From an uncultured Anaerotruncus sp. (GTDB lineage: Bacteria; Bacillota; Clostridia; Oscillospirales; Acutalibacteraceae): a stretch of 64,000 nucleotides of DNA. Each line of letters opens with the position of its first letter. Positions within the stretch are counted from its first letter, which is position 1. Shown here one piece after another: positions 1-6,147 of this stretch. The notes beneath the pieces were generated by a model, which made no database searches, had not been told where the DNA came from, and saw only the letters and a list, made by a program, of their open reading frames with translations. The stretch is taken from positions 1-64,000 of the forward strand of contig UQDL01000007.1 of assembly GCA_900539775.1 (NCBI GenBank), written 5' to 3'. A program made the translations under genes and the position numbers.

Positions 1-14
1 CACGAAAGGTCGGT

Positions 15-64
15 GGGGTGTGCATTTCGTATCAGAATAGGTCACTACTTTCATAACTGGACAC
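15..64 (+). repeat. 50-bp direct repeat, left copy
   Basis: Matches 1648-1697 at 44 of 50 positions by eye. The two copies bracket the sigma/anti-sigma pair, and each runs directly into a terminator-like hairpin whose stem opens with GGACAC. The shared core includes GGTCACTACTTTCA. It may be the end of a mobile element or a duplicated 3' tail of a cassette; no transposase is present. Confidence 0.75.
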
Positions 65-110
65 CAATTTTGATACTATGCGTATCTTGATTGGTGTCCA
101 GTTTCTTTTT
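59..110 (+). terminator. Hairpin terminator, left repeat
   Basis: GGACACCAAT (59-68) pairs with ATTGGTGTCC (90-99), with an inner GATAC/GTATC stem (72-76/82-86), followed by a T-rich stretch. It probably ended a transcript entering from the left of the window. Confidence 0.65.
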
Positions 111-204
111 ATAAAGTCCTTGATTTGCAAGGCTTTTTCGATACATAAACAAAATAGAAAAATTCACAAGTAAATGATATAATTTAAAAAAGAGGAAGAT
201 TTTT

Positions 205-241
205 TTGAATTTAGTGACGTATGACACATTTTCCCCGTCTA
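205..241 (+). promoter_or_regulatory. Candidate ECF-type promoter of the sigma gene
   Basis: A CCCCGTCTATTAG block (233-245) just upstream of the ribosome binding site resembles the CGTC -10 element of ECF promoters, with candidate -35 bases around 205-218. That would fit autoregulation of the sigma factor. The -35 assignment is weak. Confidence 0.3.
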
Positions 242-284
242 TTAGGGTGAAAGGCTTTAATACTAAGGGAAGGAGGAGAAACCT

Positions 285-845
285 ATGGATGATAAGCAGA
301 TAGTAGATTTATATTGGGAGCGCTCCGAAACTGCTATATCTGAAACTTCAAAAAAATATGGAAAGTATTGCAGATACATAGCCTTTAATATTCTTCGTAA
401 TGACGAGGACAGCGAGGAATGTGTAAATGATACTTATTTAAGAGCTTGGAACAGCATACCGCCTAACCGTCCATCTGTCCTAAAAACTTTTTTAGGGAAG
501 ATTACTCGCAACTTATCTTTGGACAGGTACGAACTGCTCAATGCAAAGAAACGTAATGACGGGCAAATGCCATTGATTTTTGATGAAATACAAGAGTGCA
601 TACCATCGTTGGATAGTACAGAAAACATTGTTGAAGAAATTGCTCTAACAGATATTCTCAACCGCTTTCTTTCTTCCCTGTCATTGGAACAGCGAAAAAT
701 CTTTATGAGAAGATATTGGTATTTATCGCCCATTAAAGAAATTGCAACGGAATATGGTATGAGCGAGAGCAAAATCAAGATGTCATTATTTCGTTCAAGG
801 AACGAACTTAAAAAATTGTTAGAGAAAGAAGGTATCTCTGTATGA
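285..845 (+). CDS. RNA polymerase sigma factor, sigma-70 family (ECF type)
   Basis: A 186-residue ECF sigma factor that would redirect RNA polymerase to a small regulon. The region 2 helix is visible around residues 40-60 (EECVNDTYLRAWN), followed by a variable linker. Region 4 with its helix-turn-helix lies at about 130-180 (EIATEYGMSESKIKMSLF). The ATG at 285 follows a strong AAGGAGGAG site. The stop overlaps the start of the next gene by 4 bp (ATGA), so the two are translationally coupled; a partner in this position is normally the anti-sigma factor. The pair is bracketed by the 15-64 and 1648-1697 repeats, suggesting a transferable cassette. The family call is secure, but the signal it responds to is unknown. 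Confidence 0.9.
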   Translation: MDDKQIVDLYWERSETAISETSKKYGKYCRYIAFNILRNDEDSEECVNDTYLRAWNSIPPNRPSVLKTFLGKITRNLSLDRYELLNAKKRNDGQMPLIFDEIQECIPSLDSTENIVEEIALTDILNRFLSSLSLEQRKIFMRRYWYLSPIKEIATEYGMSESKIKMSLFRSRNELKKLLEKEGISV

Positions 846-1534
846 AAGAAAAGAAACTTTTAAGGGCATTGGGAAATGTCGATAATCAGTATATTAAGGA
901 GGCTGAACCTATGAAAAAAACAAGTAGAATAACTAATCGGCAAAAATGGGTTTCTGTTGCTGCTTGCTTCGTACTCGTTGCTGTGATTGGAGTGGGAGTT
1001 TTTCAAAGCAATCTGTTTGGTACAAAAAACGATATTGCCACGCTGAATGGTGGAGAAACAATTACTTTTGTTAAAAATGACTTATCACCATCTTCAATTA
1101 ACTTAAATGTAACAACAAGACCTTTGAGCGATGCTGAGATTGAAATGCTTTTTTCAGACTTGCCTGTTACCGCAGATGCTTACTTTGATGCTGACAATCA
1201 TAATATTCTGGGTTTTGAGGGAAAAATTGGTGATACAAGAATTGTAGTATCTAAACAGGGTGTAAATCTATTAGATACTACCATTGATGGAAATACAATC
1301 ACTTCAAGTGTAGACGGCGTTGATATCAATGCAGGATATTTCATAACAAAGTCAAATAGTCAAGGCATCAAAACCGTAATATATTATGCAACCTTTGATA
1401 TGGGAGAGAACACTATTTATGTAGAGTATTCTGGCGTTGAAAATGAAAGTGAAACTGTAAAAAACAACTTGGTAGACACAATTTTGAAGTTGATTGAGAA
1501 CGGTGCATTTGATTTGAGCCAAATCCAAGAATAA
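842..1534 (+). CDS. Membrane-anchored putative anti-sigma factor
   Basis: This 230-residue protein has a cytoplasmic N-terminus of about 35 residues (ALGNVDNQYIKEAEP), one membrane helix at about 36-55 (WVSVAACFVLVAVIGVGVF) and an outside domain of about 170 residues. That is the layout of single-pass anti-sigma factors encoded with Firmicutes ECF sigma genes. No HxxxCxxC zinc-binding anti-sigma motif is visible, so the call rests on topology and the 4-bp overlap with the sigma gene. The outer domain is presumably the sensor; it has no cysteine and I do not recognise its fold. A strong terminator follows at 1691-1732. Confidence 0.65.
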   Translation: MKEKKLLRALGNVDNQYIKEAEPMKKTSRITNRQKWVSVAACFVLVAVIGVGVFQSNLFGTKNDIATLNGGETITFVKNDLSPSSINLNVTTRPLSDAEIEMLFSDLPVTADAYFDADNHNILGFEGKIGDTRIVVSKQGVNLLDTTIDGNTITSSVDGVDINAGYFITKSNSQGIKTVIYYATFDMGENTIYVEYSGVENESETVKNNLVDTILKLIENGAFDLSQIQE

Positions 1535-1647
1535 TCTGCAAATTTCATATACTAAGAACTTGGTGGATACCTATTCCTATGCGCATGAAAGACGGTAGTA
1601 CAGTTGCACTTTTTAACGAAAGGCACACCTTTTAACGATTTATACGA

Positions 1648-1697
1648 GGGGTGTGCATTTGGTATCAGAATTGGTCACTACTTTCACTATAGGACAC
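1648..1697 (+). repeat. 50-bp direct repeat, right copy
   Basis: Right-hand partner of 15-64 (44/50 identical). It is preceded by a further inverted pair, GCACACC (1623-1629) and GGTGTGC (1650-1656), and leads into the terminator at 1691. Confidence 0.75.
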
Positions 1698-1732
1698 TAA
1701 AAATGATGTAATTTTTAGTGTCCTACTTTTTT
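1691..1732 (+). terminator. Rho-independent terminator of the sigma/anti-sigma operon
   Basis: A perfect 14-bp stem (1691-1704 with 1711-1724) with a 6-nt loop, followed by a run of six T. Confidence 0.9.
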
Positions 1733-1869
1733 GCCTAAAATCTTGTAAATAAAGGCTTTTCAGCGTTTGTTGATGTTTTTGTATTATCAGCAGACGCTGT
1801 TTTTATATTCGGTTTACTACGAAAATGCCTAATTGTTGCACTCAGTGAAAATCAATAATATTAAACGCA

Positions 1870-1898
1870 TTGAATAAACAATTTCACAATGATATAAT
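1870..1898 (+). promoter_or_regulatory. Sigma-A promoter of the truncated EEP gene
   Basis: TTGAAT (1870-1875), 17-bp spacer, TATAAT (1893-1898), about 34 bp before the ATG at 1932. Confidence 0.65.
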
Positions 1899-1931
1899 AA
1901 TTTTATATTTATTTATTATGCGAGGGTTTTT

Positions 1932-2057
1932 ATGAAAATAGTAAGTTGGAATTGTAACGGAAAATTCAGAGAAAAATTTTCTGTTCTTCAAAAACTGGAT
2001 GCTGATATTTATGTAGTGCAAGAATGCGGAAATCGTCGCCGAGAAAGAACGGCTTAA
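1932..2057 (+). pseudogene. Truncated endonuclease/exonuclease/phosphatase gene, 5' fragment
   Basis: Only 41 codons remain. The N-terminus MKIVSWNCNG...FSVLQKLDADIYVVQE matches the first beta strands and the catalytic Asn/Glu of the DNase I/EEP (exonuclease III-like) superfamily, whose members normally exceed 200 residues. The match stops after VVQECG and the frame runs into unrelated sequence (NRRRERTA) before a stop. The promoter and a GAGGG ribosome binding site are intact, so this looks like a deletion or recombination junction near 2030-2040. The adjacent sequence in another frame also reads like the 3' end of a different gene. Confidence 0.7.
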
Positions 2058-2091
2058 ATCGGGACGAACGGTAAGGTAATTATTCAGACAA

Positions 2092-2115
2092 CCGCCACAG
2101 GAAAATCTGTGGCGG
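2092..2115. terminator. 9-bp perfect hairpin
   Basis: CCGCCACAG (2092-2100) and CTGTGGCGG (2107-2115) with a 6-nt loop. The following sequence is only moderately T-rich, so termination is plausible but not certain. Confidence 0.5.
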
Positions 2116-2216
2116 CTGCTTGTTTGGCTTTCAAAAATTGAGCTGCTGTAAACAAAGAAGAGAAGTGGTAATTATAAATCGCAACCATTTTGCCATGAAA
2201 AATCGTAACAATAGTC

Positions 2217-2245
2217 TTGAAAAAATTATGTAATTATGATAGAAT
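2217..2245 (+). promoter_or_regulatory. Promoter of the 2283 gene
   Basis: TTGAAA (2217-2222), 17-bp spacer, TAGAAT (2240-2245), 37 bp before the start codon. Confidence 0.6.
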
Positions 2246-2282
2246 TCATATAGAATTATTTTAACAATGGGGTGTAATTCTT

Positions 2283-2654
2283 ATGAATTATGAAAAAATT
2301 ATCGTTGAATTGCTTTCAAGGATTCAAACTTTGGAAGAAAAGGTCGACCTGTTAATGAGCAATCAAGGTCAAGAAAACACGGTAAAAGCGCATGACGAAA
2401 TCGTCGCTAATGTTGTCAAGGTAAAAACCAAAGATATCCGTGAGTATATCGAAGCTCAAAAAGAAGAGGCCAGAAGCAGAGGTGAGGAATTTATAGTGTT
2501 GAGAGCAAGTAATCTTCACCGCATTAACAAACTAAGAAACAGCATGCCTATGGTCTGTAACGCAATGAGGCAATGTATGGGTGATAATGATATTGTACTC
2601 CATGAAACCCCAAGCGGATATTCCTCTTCGCTTGAAATACAGTATATGCTTTGA
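2283..2654 (+). CDS. Small protein of unknown function with N-terminal coiled coil
   Basis: A 123-residue soluble protein. Residues 1-25 form a heptad-like coiled coil (IIVELLSRIQTLEEKVDLL). A charged linker follows, then a compact C-terminal block of about 75 residues with the pattern LRASNLHRIN...SMPMVCNAM...GDNDIVLHETPSG and a final beta strand (LEIQYML). That block looks like a small winged-helix-type nucleic-acid-binding fold, which is inference only. It has its own promoter at 2217 and is followed 115 bp later by another small unknown gene on the same strand. I do not recognise a named family. Confidence 0.6.
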   Translation: MNYEKIIVELLSRIQTLEEKVDLLMSNQGQENTVKAHDEIVANVVKVKTKDIREYIEAQKEEARSRGEEFIVLRASNLHRINKLRNSMPMVCNAMRQCMGDNDIVLHETPSGYSSSLEIQYML

Positions 2655-2769
2655 GGAGAGTTTGAAAACAACAAAGAAAACAGAAATGCGAGCGGGATTG
2701 TTTATCGGAGGCGTTCTGTTTGTCCTAATAAGAGGAATATTTTTTAAAAACAAATGTTGAGGTAATGTT

Positions 2770-3027
2770 ATGAACAATGATGCTATTTGGAATAATATCA
2801 GACACTGTGAAGGCGAGACATTCAAAACCGTTCGAGGGGTTGAATTTCAATATGCAGTCTATAATGACTATATCCTTATAAACGATGATAAAAAGCGTAA
2901 GATAACAAAAGATGCGGTGAAAAAAACATTGTTTATTGTAAATCCCACTCCCGCCAAAATTCAGAAAGCAGGCATGTGGGGTCCTTCTTACATATACGGT
3001 ATAATCGCAGATAATCGCATAGTTTAG
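2770..3027 (+). CDS. Small protein of unknown function (85 aa)
   Basis: An 85-residue protein starting at ATG 2770 after a TTGAGGTAATGTT leader. It starts with IWNNIRHCEGETFKTVRGVEFQYAV and ends with GPSYIYGIIADNRIV, with a basic middle part (KRKITKDAVKK). The shape, with beta strands at both ends around a basic helix, suggests a small nucleic-acid-binding domain of a kind I associate loosely with accessory or defence loci; that is unproven. It probably shares a transcript with the 2283 gene. No terminator lies immediately after it. Confidence 0.5.
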   Translation: MNNDAIWNNIRHCEGETFKTVRGVEFQYAVYNDYILINDDKKRKITKDAVKKTLFIVNPTPAKIQKAGMWGPSYIYGIIADNRIV

Positions 3028-3300
3028 ACTTACATCAAAGCAATGGCGACTCTTATGATTTGGCATCGCTTTTTAGCTCACAAAAATCTAAGAAAAAGTA
3101 ATTTTCAATCCACATTTGTTTATGTGTCGTTGCCCTATTGCAACACATTTCAGCGGAAAAATAAAGAGCCGAAACAGGCGTGTGTAAGGCTTTGCTAAAG
3201 ATTTGCGGAAAGGTCATAAATGACCGTGGCAGAGGCTGAAAGAAAAAGGTTGGGACCCTTGTGCTGTTTGTAATCCGTAAAAATTGTTTTATTTATGTGT
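3028..3300. other. Gene-free stretch
   Basis: I see no supported gene here. Short frames exist but lack ribosome binding sites and recognisable sequence. It leads into the phased repeats at 3301. Confidence 0.5.
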
Positions 3301-3349
3301 GGTCACATTTTCAAGTGCAGGGTCACATTTTGGGACAGGTGGTCACATT
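3301..3349 (+). repeat. Three GGTCACATT repeats with exact 20-bp period
   Basis: GGTCACATT begins at 3301, 3321 and 3341, with unrelated 11-bp spacers. Regularly spaced terminal repeats of this kind are characteristic of IS21-family ends, so this may be an insertion-sequence remnant; arrays phased by two helical turns can also be protein-binding sites. No istA/istB or other transposase gene is present. Confidence 0.75.
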
Positions 3350-3376
3350 GTATCAAATATGCTGTACAAAGACACA

Positions 3377-3401
3377 GGGGGTATGTTTGAAACATATCCC
3401 C
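3377..3401 (+). terminator. Hairpin after the phased repeats
   Basis: An 11-bp stem with one G-T pair (3377-3387 with 3391-3401) and a 3-nt loop, followed by ATTTGTTTT. It may be a terminator or part of an element end. Confidence 0.45.
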
Positions 3402-3623
3402 ATTTGTTTTAAAAATGCTTGTTTTTGGCTTAGTTATGCGGTATTTGCTTTTTGGAGTTTTTTAAACACCATTTTCAAATTGCATTCAAATTAACTCAAA
3501 TTGCATTCATTTTTTCTCTAATAGGTAGAATTTGTCTTTTTGAAGTTACAAAAAAACTGCTGTATTTTTGTAACCGCTAATTTTTAAATTCAACTTGTTT
3601 TTTTGGTGTTTTCAATAAAATAA

Positions 3624-3650
3624 AAAGTGCAGTGGATGATACTGCACTTT
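3624..3650. other. 10-bp hairpin
   Basis: AAAGTGCAGT (3624-3633) and ACTGCACTTT (3641-3650) form a perfect stem with a 7-nt loop. A run of A precedes it, so it could terminate minus-strand transcription. Confidence 0.5.
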
Positions 3651-3660
3651 GTTCTTCACG

Positions 3661-3697
3661 GCGGTGCTTGTTAATTCAAGCATCGCTTGTTTTTTTC
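3661..3697 (+). terminator. Rho-independent terminator
   Basis: GCGGTGCTTG (3661-3670) pairs with CAAGCATCGC (3677-3686) with one G-U pair, followed by a long T run. Confidence 0.75.
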
Positions 3698-3700
3698 TAT

Positions 3701-3796
3701 TTGCGGTTATTATCAATTATACTTGACGGTTGCGAAACTCTCGACGAAGCAAGCGAAAAAATAAAAGCGCTTCTAAAGAAACCGAACAATAAATAA
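3701..3796 (+). pseudogene. Possible 3' remnant of a coding gene
   Basis: The frame ending at TAA 3794-3796 reads LRLLSIILDGCETLDEASEKIKALLKKPNNK. It is helix-rich and charged like a genuine protein C-terminus, but it has no start codon or upstream coding sequence because a terminator hairpin lies directly before it. It is probably a fragment left by recombination; the source protein is unknown. Confidence 0.35.
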
Positions 3797-3826
3797 AAAA
3801 ACGCCCCGACAATAAAAGCCGGGGCA
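3797..3826 (-). terminator. GC-rich hairpin with T tail on the minus strand
   Basis: GCCCCG (3803-3808) pairs with CGGGGC (3820-3825). The A run at 3794-3801 becomes a T tail for minus-strand transcripts. Confidence 0.55.
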
Positions 3827-3838
3827 GCAAAGCAAACA

Positions 3839-3910
3839 CAATATATAAGCCGCACGGGGTGGTACTTGCCGCCATCCGTCAACCGCTTATATATTGTATT
3901 TACAATATAT
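3839..3910 (+). promoter_or_regulatory. Inverted repeats with mutually exclusive pairing
   Basis: CAATATATAAGC (3839-3850) is a perfect 12-bp partner of GCTTATATATTG (3885-3896). The right arm overlaps ATATATTGT (3889-3897), which alternatively pairs with ACAATATAT (3902-3910). The two stems cannot coexist. The loop also contains a GGTGG/CCGCC pair. This looks like an RNA switch or replication/transfer-related structure; the function is unknown. Confidence 0.5.
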
Positions 3911-3941
3911 CACATTTAAAACAAAAAGGCAAGAAAAAAAA

Positions 3942-4112
3942 GAGCGTAACCCCCGAAATAATAGAAAGCAAAGAGGGAAACGCTCCGGAGCTAAGAGAAT
4001 GTTAAAACCCTTTAGCGTTTGTATTTTAACATTCTTTGAACTCAAATTCAATACAAAAGGAGACAAAAAAGGATGTTATAAGGCATTTGTTTTTACACTA
4101 TCCGAAAGATAA
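3942..4112 (+). promoter_or_regulatory. Structured leader with short ORF, possible translational attenuator
   Basis: The first hairpin is GAGCGT (3942-3947) with ACGCTC (3980-3985). A GGAG site follows, then ATG at 3999, which opens a 37-codon frame starting MLKPFSVCIL and ending at 4112. The start codon lies inside a perfect 11-bp stem (3997-4007 with 4024-4034). A second ribosome binding site (AAAAGGAG, 4055-4062) precedes an ATG at 4073 that stops after two codons. A leader ORF, occluding stem and second binding site are the parts of drug-inducible resistance-gene leaders; the structural gene appears deleted. Confidence 0.4.
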
Positions 4113-4142
4113 AAAGAGCGGCATATTTTATGCCGCTCTTTT
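4112..4142. terminator. Bidirectional terminator
   Basis: A 14-bp perfect stem (4112-4125 with 4129-4142) around a GAGCGGCATA core with a 3-nt loop, with A and T runs on either side. It ends the TauE-family gene on the minus strand and any plus-strand leader transcript. Confidence 0.85.
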
Positions 4143-4158
4143 ATTTATAAAATCTGTA

Positions 4159-4926
4159 TCAAGTTAAATAGTTAACACCGAGAACGGCAACACCGAGCAC
4201 AACAAGGATGGCGCCCGTTATTCTGTTCAGTGTTTTGGCCGGAAGCTTATTTGCAATCAGTGCTGCAATTTGAGCAAAAACAAGAGTGCTTACAACACAG
4301 ACTGCGAGCGCCTTAATATCAGGCATTCCGCCGATTACAAAATGGCTTACCGAGCCGGTTAGCGCAGTGGCGCTCATAATAAAAACGCTTGTTCCGACTG
4401 CGGTTTTTAACTCATACCCAAGCACGGATGTAAGCACCAAAAGCATCATCATTCCGCCGCCTGCGCCGATAAATCCGCATATAAAGCCCACAACGGCTCC
4501 GCACGCAACCGAGCGAATTGCTTTTTGCTTTGCGGTGGCACCCAAAAGGCGCCGCTTAGGCTCTGTTACAGGCTTAACAATAAATTTTACGCCGAGCAGC
4601 AAGGTCATAAACACCGAAAAATTGCCCATAGTTGTTTTTGGCACCATACTTGCAACATAGCTGCCCACCATAGTGAAACAAAGCACGGAAATCATCATTA
4701 TGATTCCGTTTTTTATATCAAGATTTTTATTTTTTCCATAAGTTATTGCAGAGGCGGCACTGGCAAGAACATCGCTGGCAAGAGCAATGCCCACTGCAAG
4801 ATAAGAATCCATGTGAAGAAAAGTTATCAACAACGGGGATATAACCGCAGCTGCGCTCATTCCGGCAAAGCCCGTTCCGAAGCCTGCGCCCAACCCCGCA
4901 ATTATGCAAATGATTATTTCAAACAA
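4159..4926 (-). CDS. TauE/SafE-family sulfite/anion exporter permease
   Basis: A 255-residue integral membrane protein with about eight hydrophobic segments. It has two glycine-rich repeat signatures typical of the TauE/SafE family (GLGAGFGTGFAGMSAAAVISPL near the N-terminus and GFICGFIGAGGGMMMLLVL near residue 150), marking an internal duplication. Members move sulfite, sulfoacetate or related organic anions across the membrane. It starts at TTG 4926 (LFEIIICIIAGLG) behind an AAGGAG site lying inside the end of the MarR gene, 2 bp away, so the two form an operon under MarR control. The substrate is unknown. Confidence 0.85.
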   Translation of the reverse strand: MFEIIICIIAGLGAGFGTGFAGMSAAAVISPLLITFLHMDSYLAVGIALASDVLASAASAITYGKNKNLDIKNGIIMMISVLCFTMVGSYVASMVPKTTMGNFSVFMTLLLGVKFIVKPVTEPKRRLLGATAKQKAIRSVACGAVVGFICGFIGAGGGMMMLLVLTSVLGYELKTAVGTSVFIMSATALTGSVSHFVIGGMPDIKALAVCVVSTLVFAQIAALIANKLPAKTLNRITGAILVVLGVAVLGVNYLT

Positions 4927-4928
4927 AA

Positions 4929-5369
4929 TTAACGCTCCTTACTTTCAAGCAAAGCGATATTGCTTTTTATTTTTTCCGCCACGCTTTCAACAGCGTCAAA
5001 TTCGGAATCGGTTATATTCGTCTTTAATGCATCGGCAAAACTTGCCTGCATTTCCCTGCCCTCTTTTACAATCGGAAGTGCTTTTTCGGTTAATACAAGC
5101 CTACGTTTACGTCTGTCTGCCTCATCCTCGCAACGGCTTAACAAACCTTTTTTTATGAGCGAATCAACAGCAACGGATGCAATACCGCTTTTAATTCCGC
5201 GAATATTGCAAACATCACTTGCCGTGTTATATTGCGGATTATTTGCAAAAAACAGCAGCACATCAAGCCCGGTTTGGTTTAATCCGTTACTGCGACAAAT
5301 CGGAGCGGAAAGTTCTTGATAAATATTGGAAAGCTTTTTACCAATTGAAATCAAATCAAGCGGATTCAT
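4929..5369 (-). CDS. MarR-family transcriptional regulator
   Basis: A 146-residue winged-helix repressor. The DNA-binding part lies at about residues 30-100: NQTGLDVLLFFANNPQYNTASDVCNIRGIKSGIASVAVDSLIKKGLL is the helix-turn-helix, and CEDEADRRKRRLVLTEKA is the wing, with the DxRxRR-type signature of the family. The terminal helices would form the dimer interface. A consensus promoter (5425-5453) drives it, and a palindrome at 5396-5417 between promoter and gene is the likely autoregulatory operator. It is co-transcribed with the downstream TauE-family permease, so it probably senses the exported compound. Confidence 0.9.
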   Translation of the reverse strand: MNPLDLISIGKKLSNIYQELSAPICRSNGLNQTGLDVLLFFANNPQYNTASDVCNIRGIKSGIASVAVDSLIKKGLLSRCEDEADRRKRRLVLTEKALPIVKEGREMQASFADALKTNITDSEFDAVESVAEKIKSNIALLESKER

Positions 5370-5395
5370 AAAATCACCCTCTTTTTCGGAATTTT

Positions 5396-5417
5396 ATTCT
5401 AATTTTAGAATTTCTAA
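5396..5417 (-). promoter_or_regulatory. Likely MarR operator
   Basis: ATTCTAA-TT-TTAGAAT (5396-5411) is a perfect inverted repeat. It overlaps a second one, TTAGAA-T-TTCTAA (5405-5417). They lie just downstream of the -10, where bound repressor would block initiation. Confidence 0.7.
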
Positions 5418-5424
5418 TATTGAT

Positions 5425-5453
5425 ATTATATTCCTGCCGCACCAAACAGTCAA
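5425..5453 (-). promoter_or_regulatory. Promoter of the marR-tauE operon
   Basis: On the minus strand TTGACT (5453-5448), 17-bp spacer, TATAAT (5430-5425). Confidence 0.8.
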
Positions 5454-5497
5454 CAAGCAAAAAAGCAAATTAACACAAAATTCACATAACAGCCAAG

Positions 5498-5562
5498 CAT
5501 AAAAATTACGCTTGCGCCGCACGATATGCGTGTGATAGTATATAATCAGAATATTGCAATGT
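5498..5562 (+). repeat. 65-bp promoter-like repeat, copy 1 (before GNAT gene)
   Basis: Identical to 6227-6291 at 62 of 65 positions. It contains TATAAT (5541-5546), a TTGCGC (5512-5517) and a CACGATATGCGTG semi-palindrome. The spacing from TTGCGC to TATAAT is too long for a standard promoter, though TTGCGC-18-TAGTAT is possible. Confidence 0.75.
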
Positions 5563-5598
5563 GAAATTAAAACTAAAGACAGTATTGGAGAGTAAAAT

Positions 5599-6147
5599 AT
5601 GAATCGAGATCAACTTTTAGAATTATTTGGCAATGAATCTATATCCGGCAAAAGGATTACACTTCATGTTCTCACCCCCGGCAACACTGATTTACTCTTA
5701 AACTATACATACGGCACATTAAATACTTCCGAAGAATTTTCGGTTCTTATGAAAAACGAGTTTATGAAAACACTTAATGACAAATATAAGGTTCACTTTC
5801 TTATTTATTCTGAATGTGGTGATTTTATAGGATATACAGAACTGAAAAATTTTGACGAAACACCCGAAATAGGCATTGATTTGGCTGAAAAGTATCAACG
5901 CAACGGATATGGATTCGAGACCTGCCGATTGCTTATAAATAAACTGTTTGAAAAAACAAATTACGAATACATTTCTTACAACACATTCAGATATAATAAA
6001 GCAAGTATTGCACTTGCAAAGAAGCTCCGTGCCTCATACATCGGCTGCATTAGCACATTTGATGTACTGAAAACGCCGAAAATTTCAAATGACGCAAAGG
6101 CTGAAACGGAACAATTTGATATACTTCAATATAGAATTTACAAATAA
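5599..6147 (+). CDS. GNAT-family N-acetyltransferase
   Basis: A 182-residue acetyl-CoA-dependent acyltransferase of the RimJ/RimL-like group. Beta strands FLIYSECGDFIGYTELKNF (residues 68-85) and EIGIDLAEKYQRNGYGFE lead into the acetyl-CoA pyrophosphate loop Q100-R-N-G-Y-G105. The following helix (TCRLLINKLFE) and the ASIALAKKLRASYIG motif complete the fold. The ATG at 5599 follows a GGAG site. The gene sits alone between the two copies of the 65-bp repeat, as if inserted with or between duplicated promoters. The substrate cannot be told from sequence. Confidence 0.85.
   Translation: MNRDQLLELFGNESISGKRITLHVLTPGNTDLLLNYTYGTLNTSEEFSVLMKNEFMKTLNDKYKVHFLIYSECGDFIGYTELKNFDETPEIGIDLAEKYQRNGYGFETCRLLINKLFEKTNYEYISYNTFRYNKASIALAKKLRASYIGCISTFDVLKTPKISNDAKAETEQFDILQYRIYK

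Larger units (their letters stand above)
1..284. other. Intergenic left edge: repeat copy, hairpin, ECF leader
   Basis: No gene seen. It holds the left copy of a 50-bp repeat (15-64), a terminator-like hairpin (59-110), an isolated TATAAT at 178-183 without a convincing -35, and the leader of the sigma gene with a strong ribosome binding site (AAGGAGGAG near 270). Confidence 0.6.

Noticed and set aside
3301..3349. CRISPR array
   Set aside because: The repeats are only 9 bp with 11-bp spacers and there are no cas genes, so it is not CRISPR.
3261..3494. 77-codon open frame across the phased repeats
   Set aside because: It has no ribosome binding site, is hydrophobic and cysteine-rich by chance, and runs through the repeat array and a hairpin.
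3476..3509. Direct repeat CAAATTGCATTCA at 3476-3488 and 3497-3509
   Set aside because: It is a short AT-rich pair with a 21-bp period; it may belong with the IS-like remnant but is too weak to list alone.
3697..3882. 61-codon minus-strand frame in the hairpin region
   Set aside because: It overlaps two inverted repeats and a terminator, has no binding site and no recognisable sequence.
4525..4932. Long plus-strand frame antisense to the TauE-family gene
   Set aside because: It is a shadow frame: the minus-strand protein has clear family signatures, while this one lacks a binding site and has no coherent sequence.
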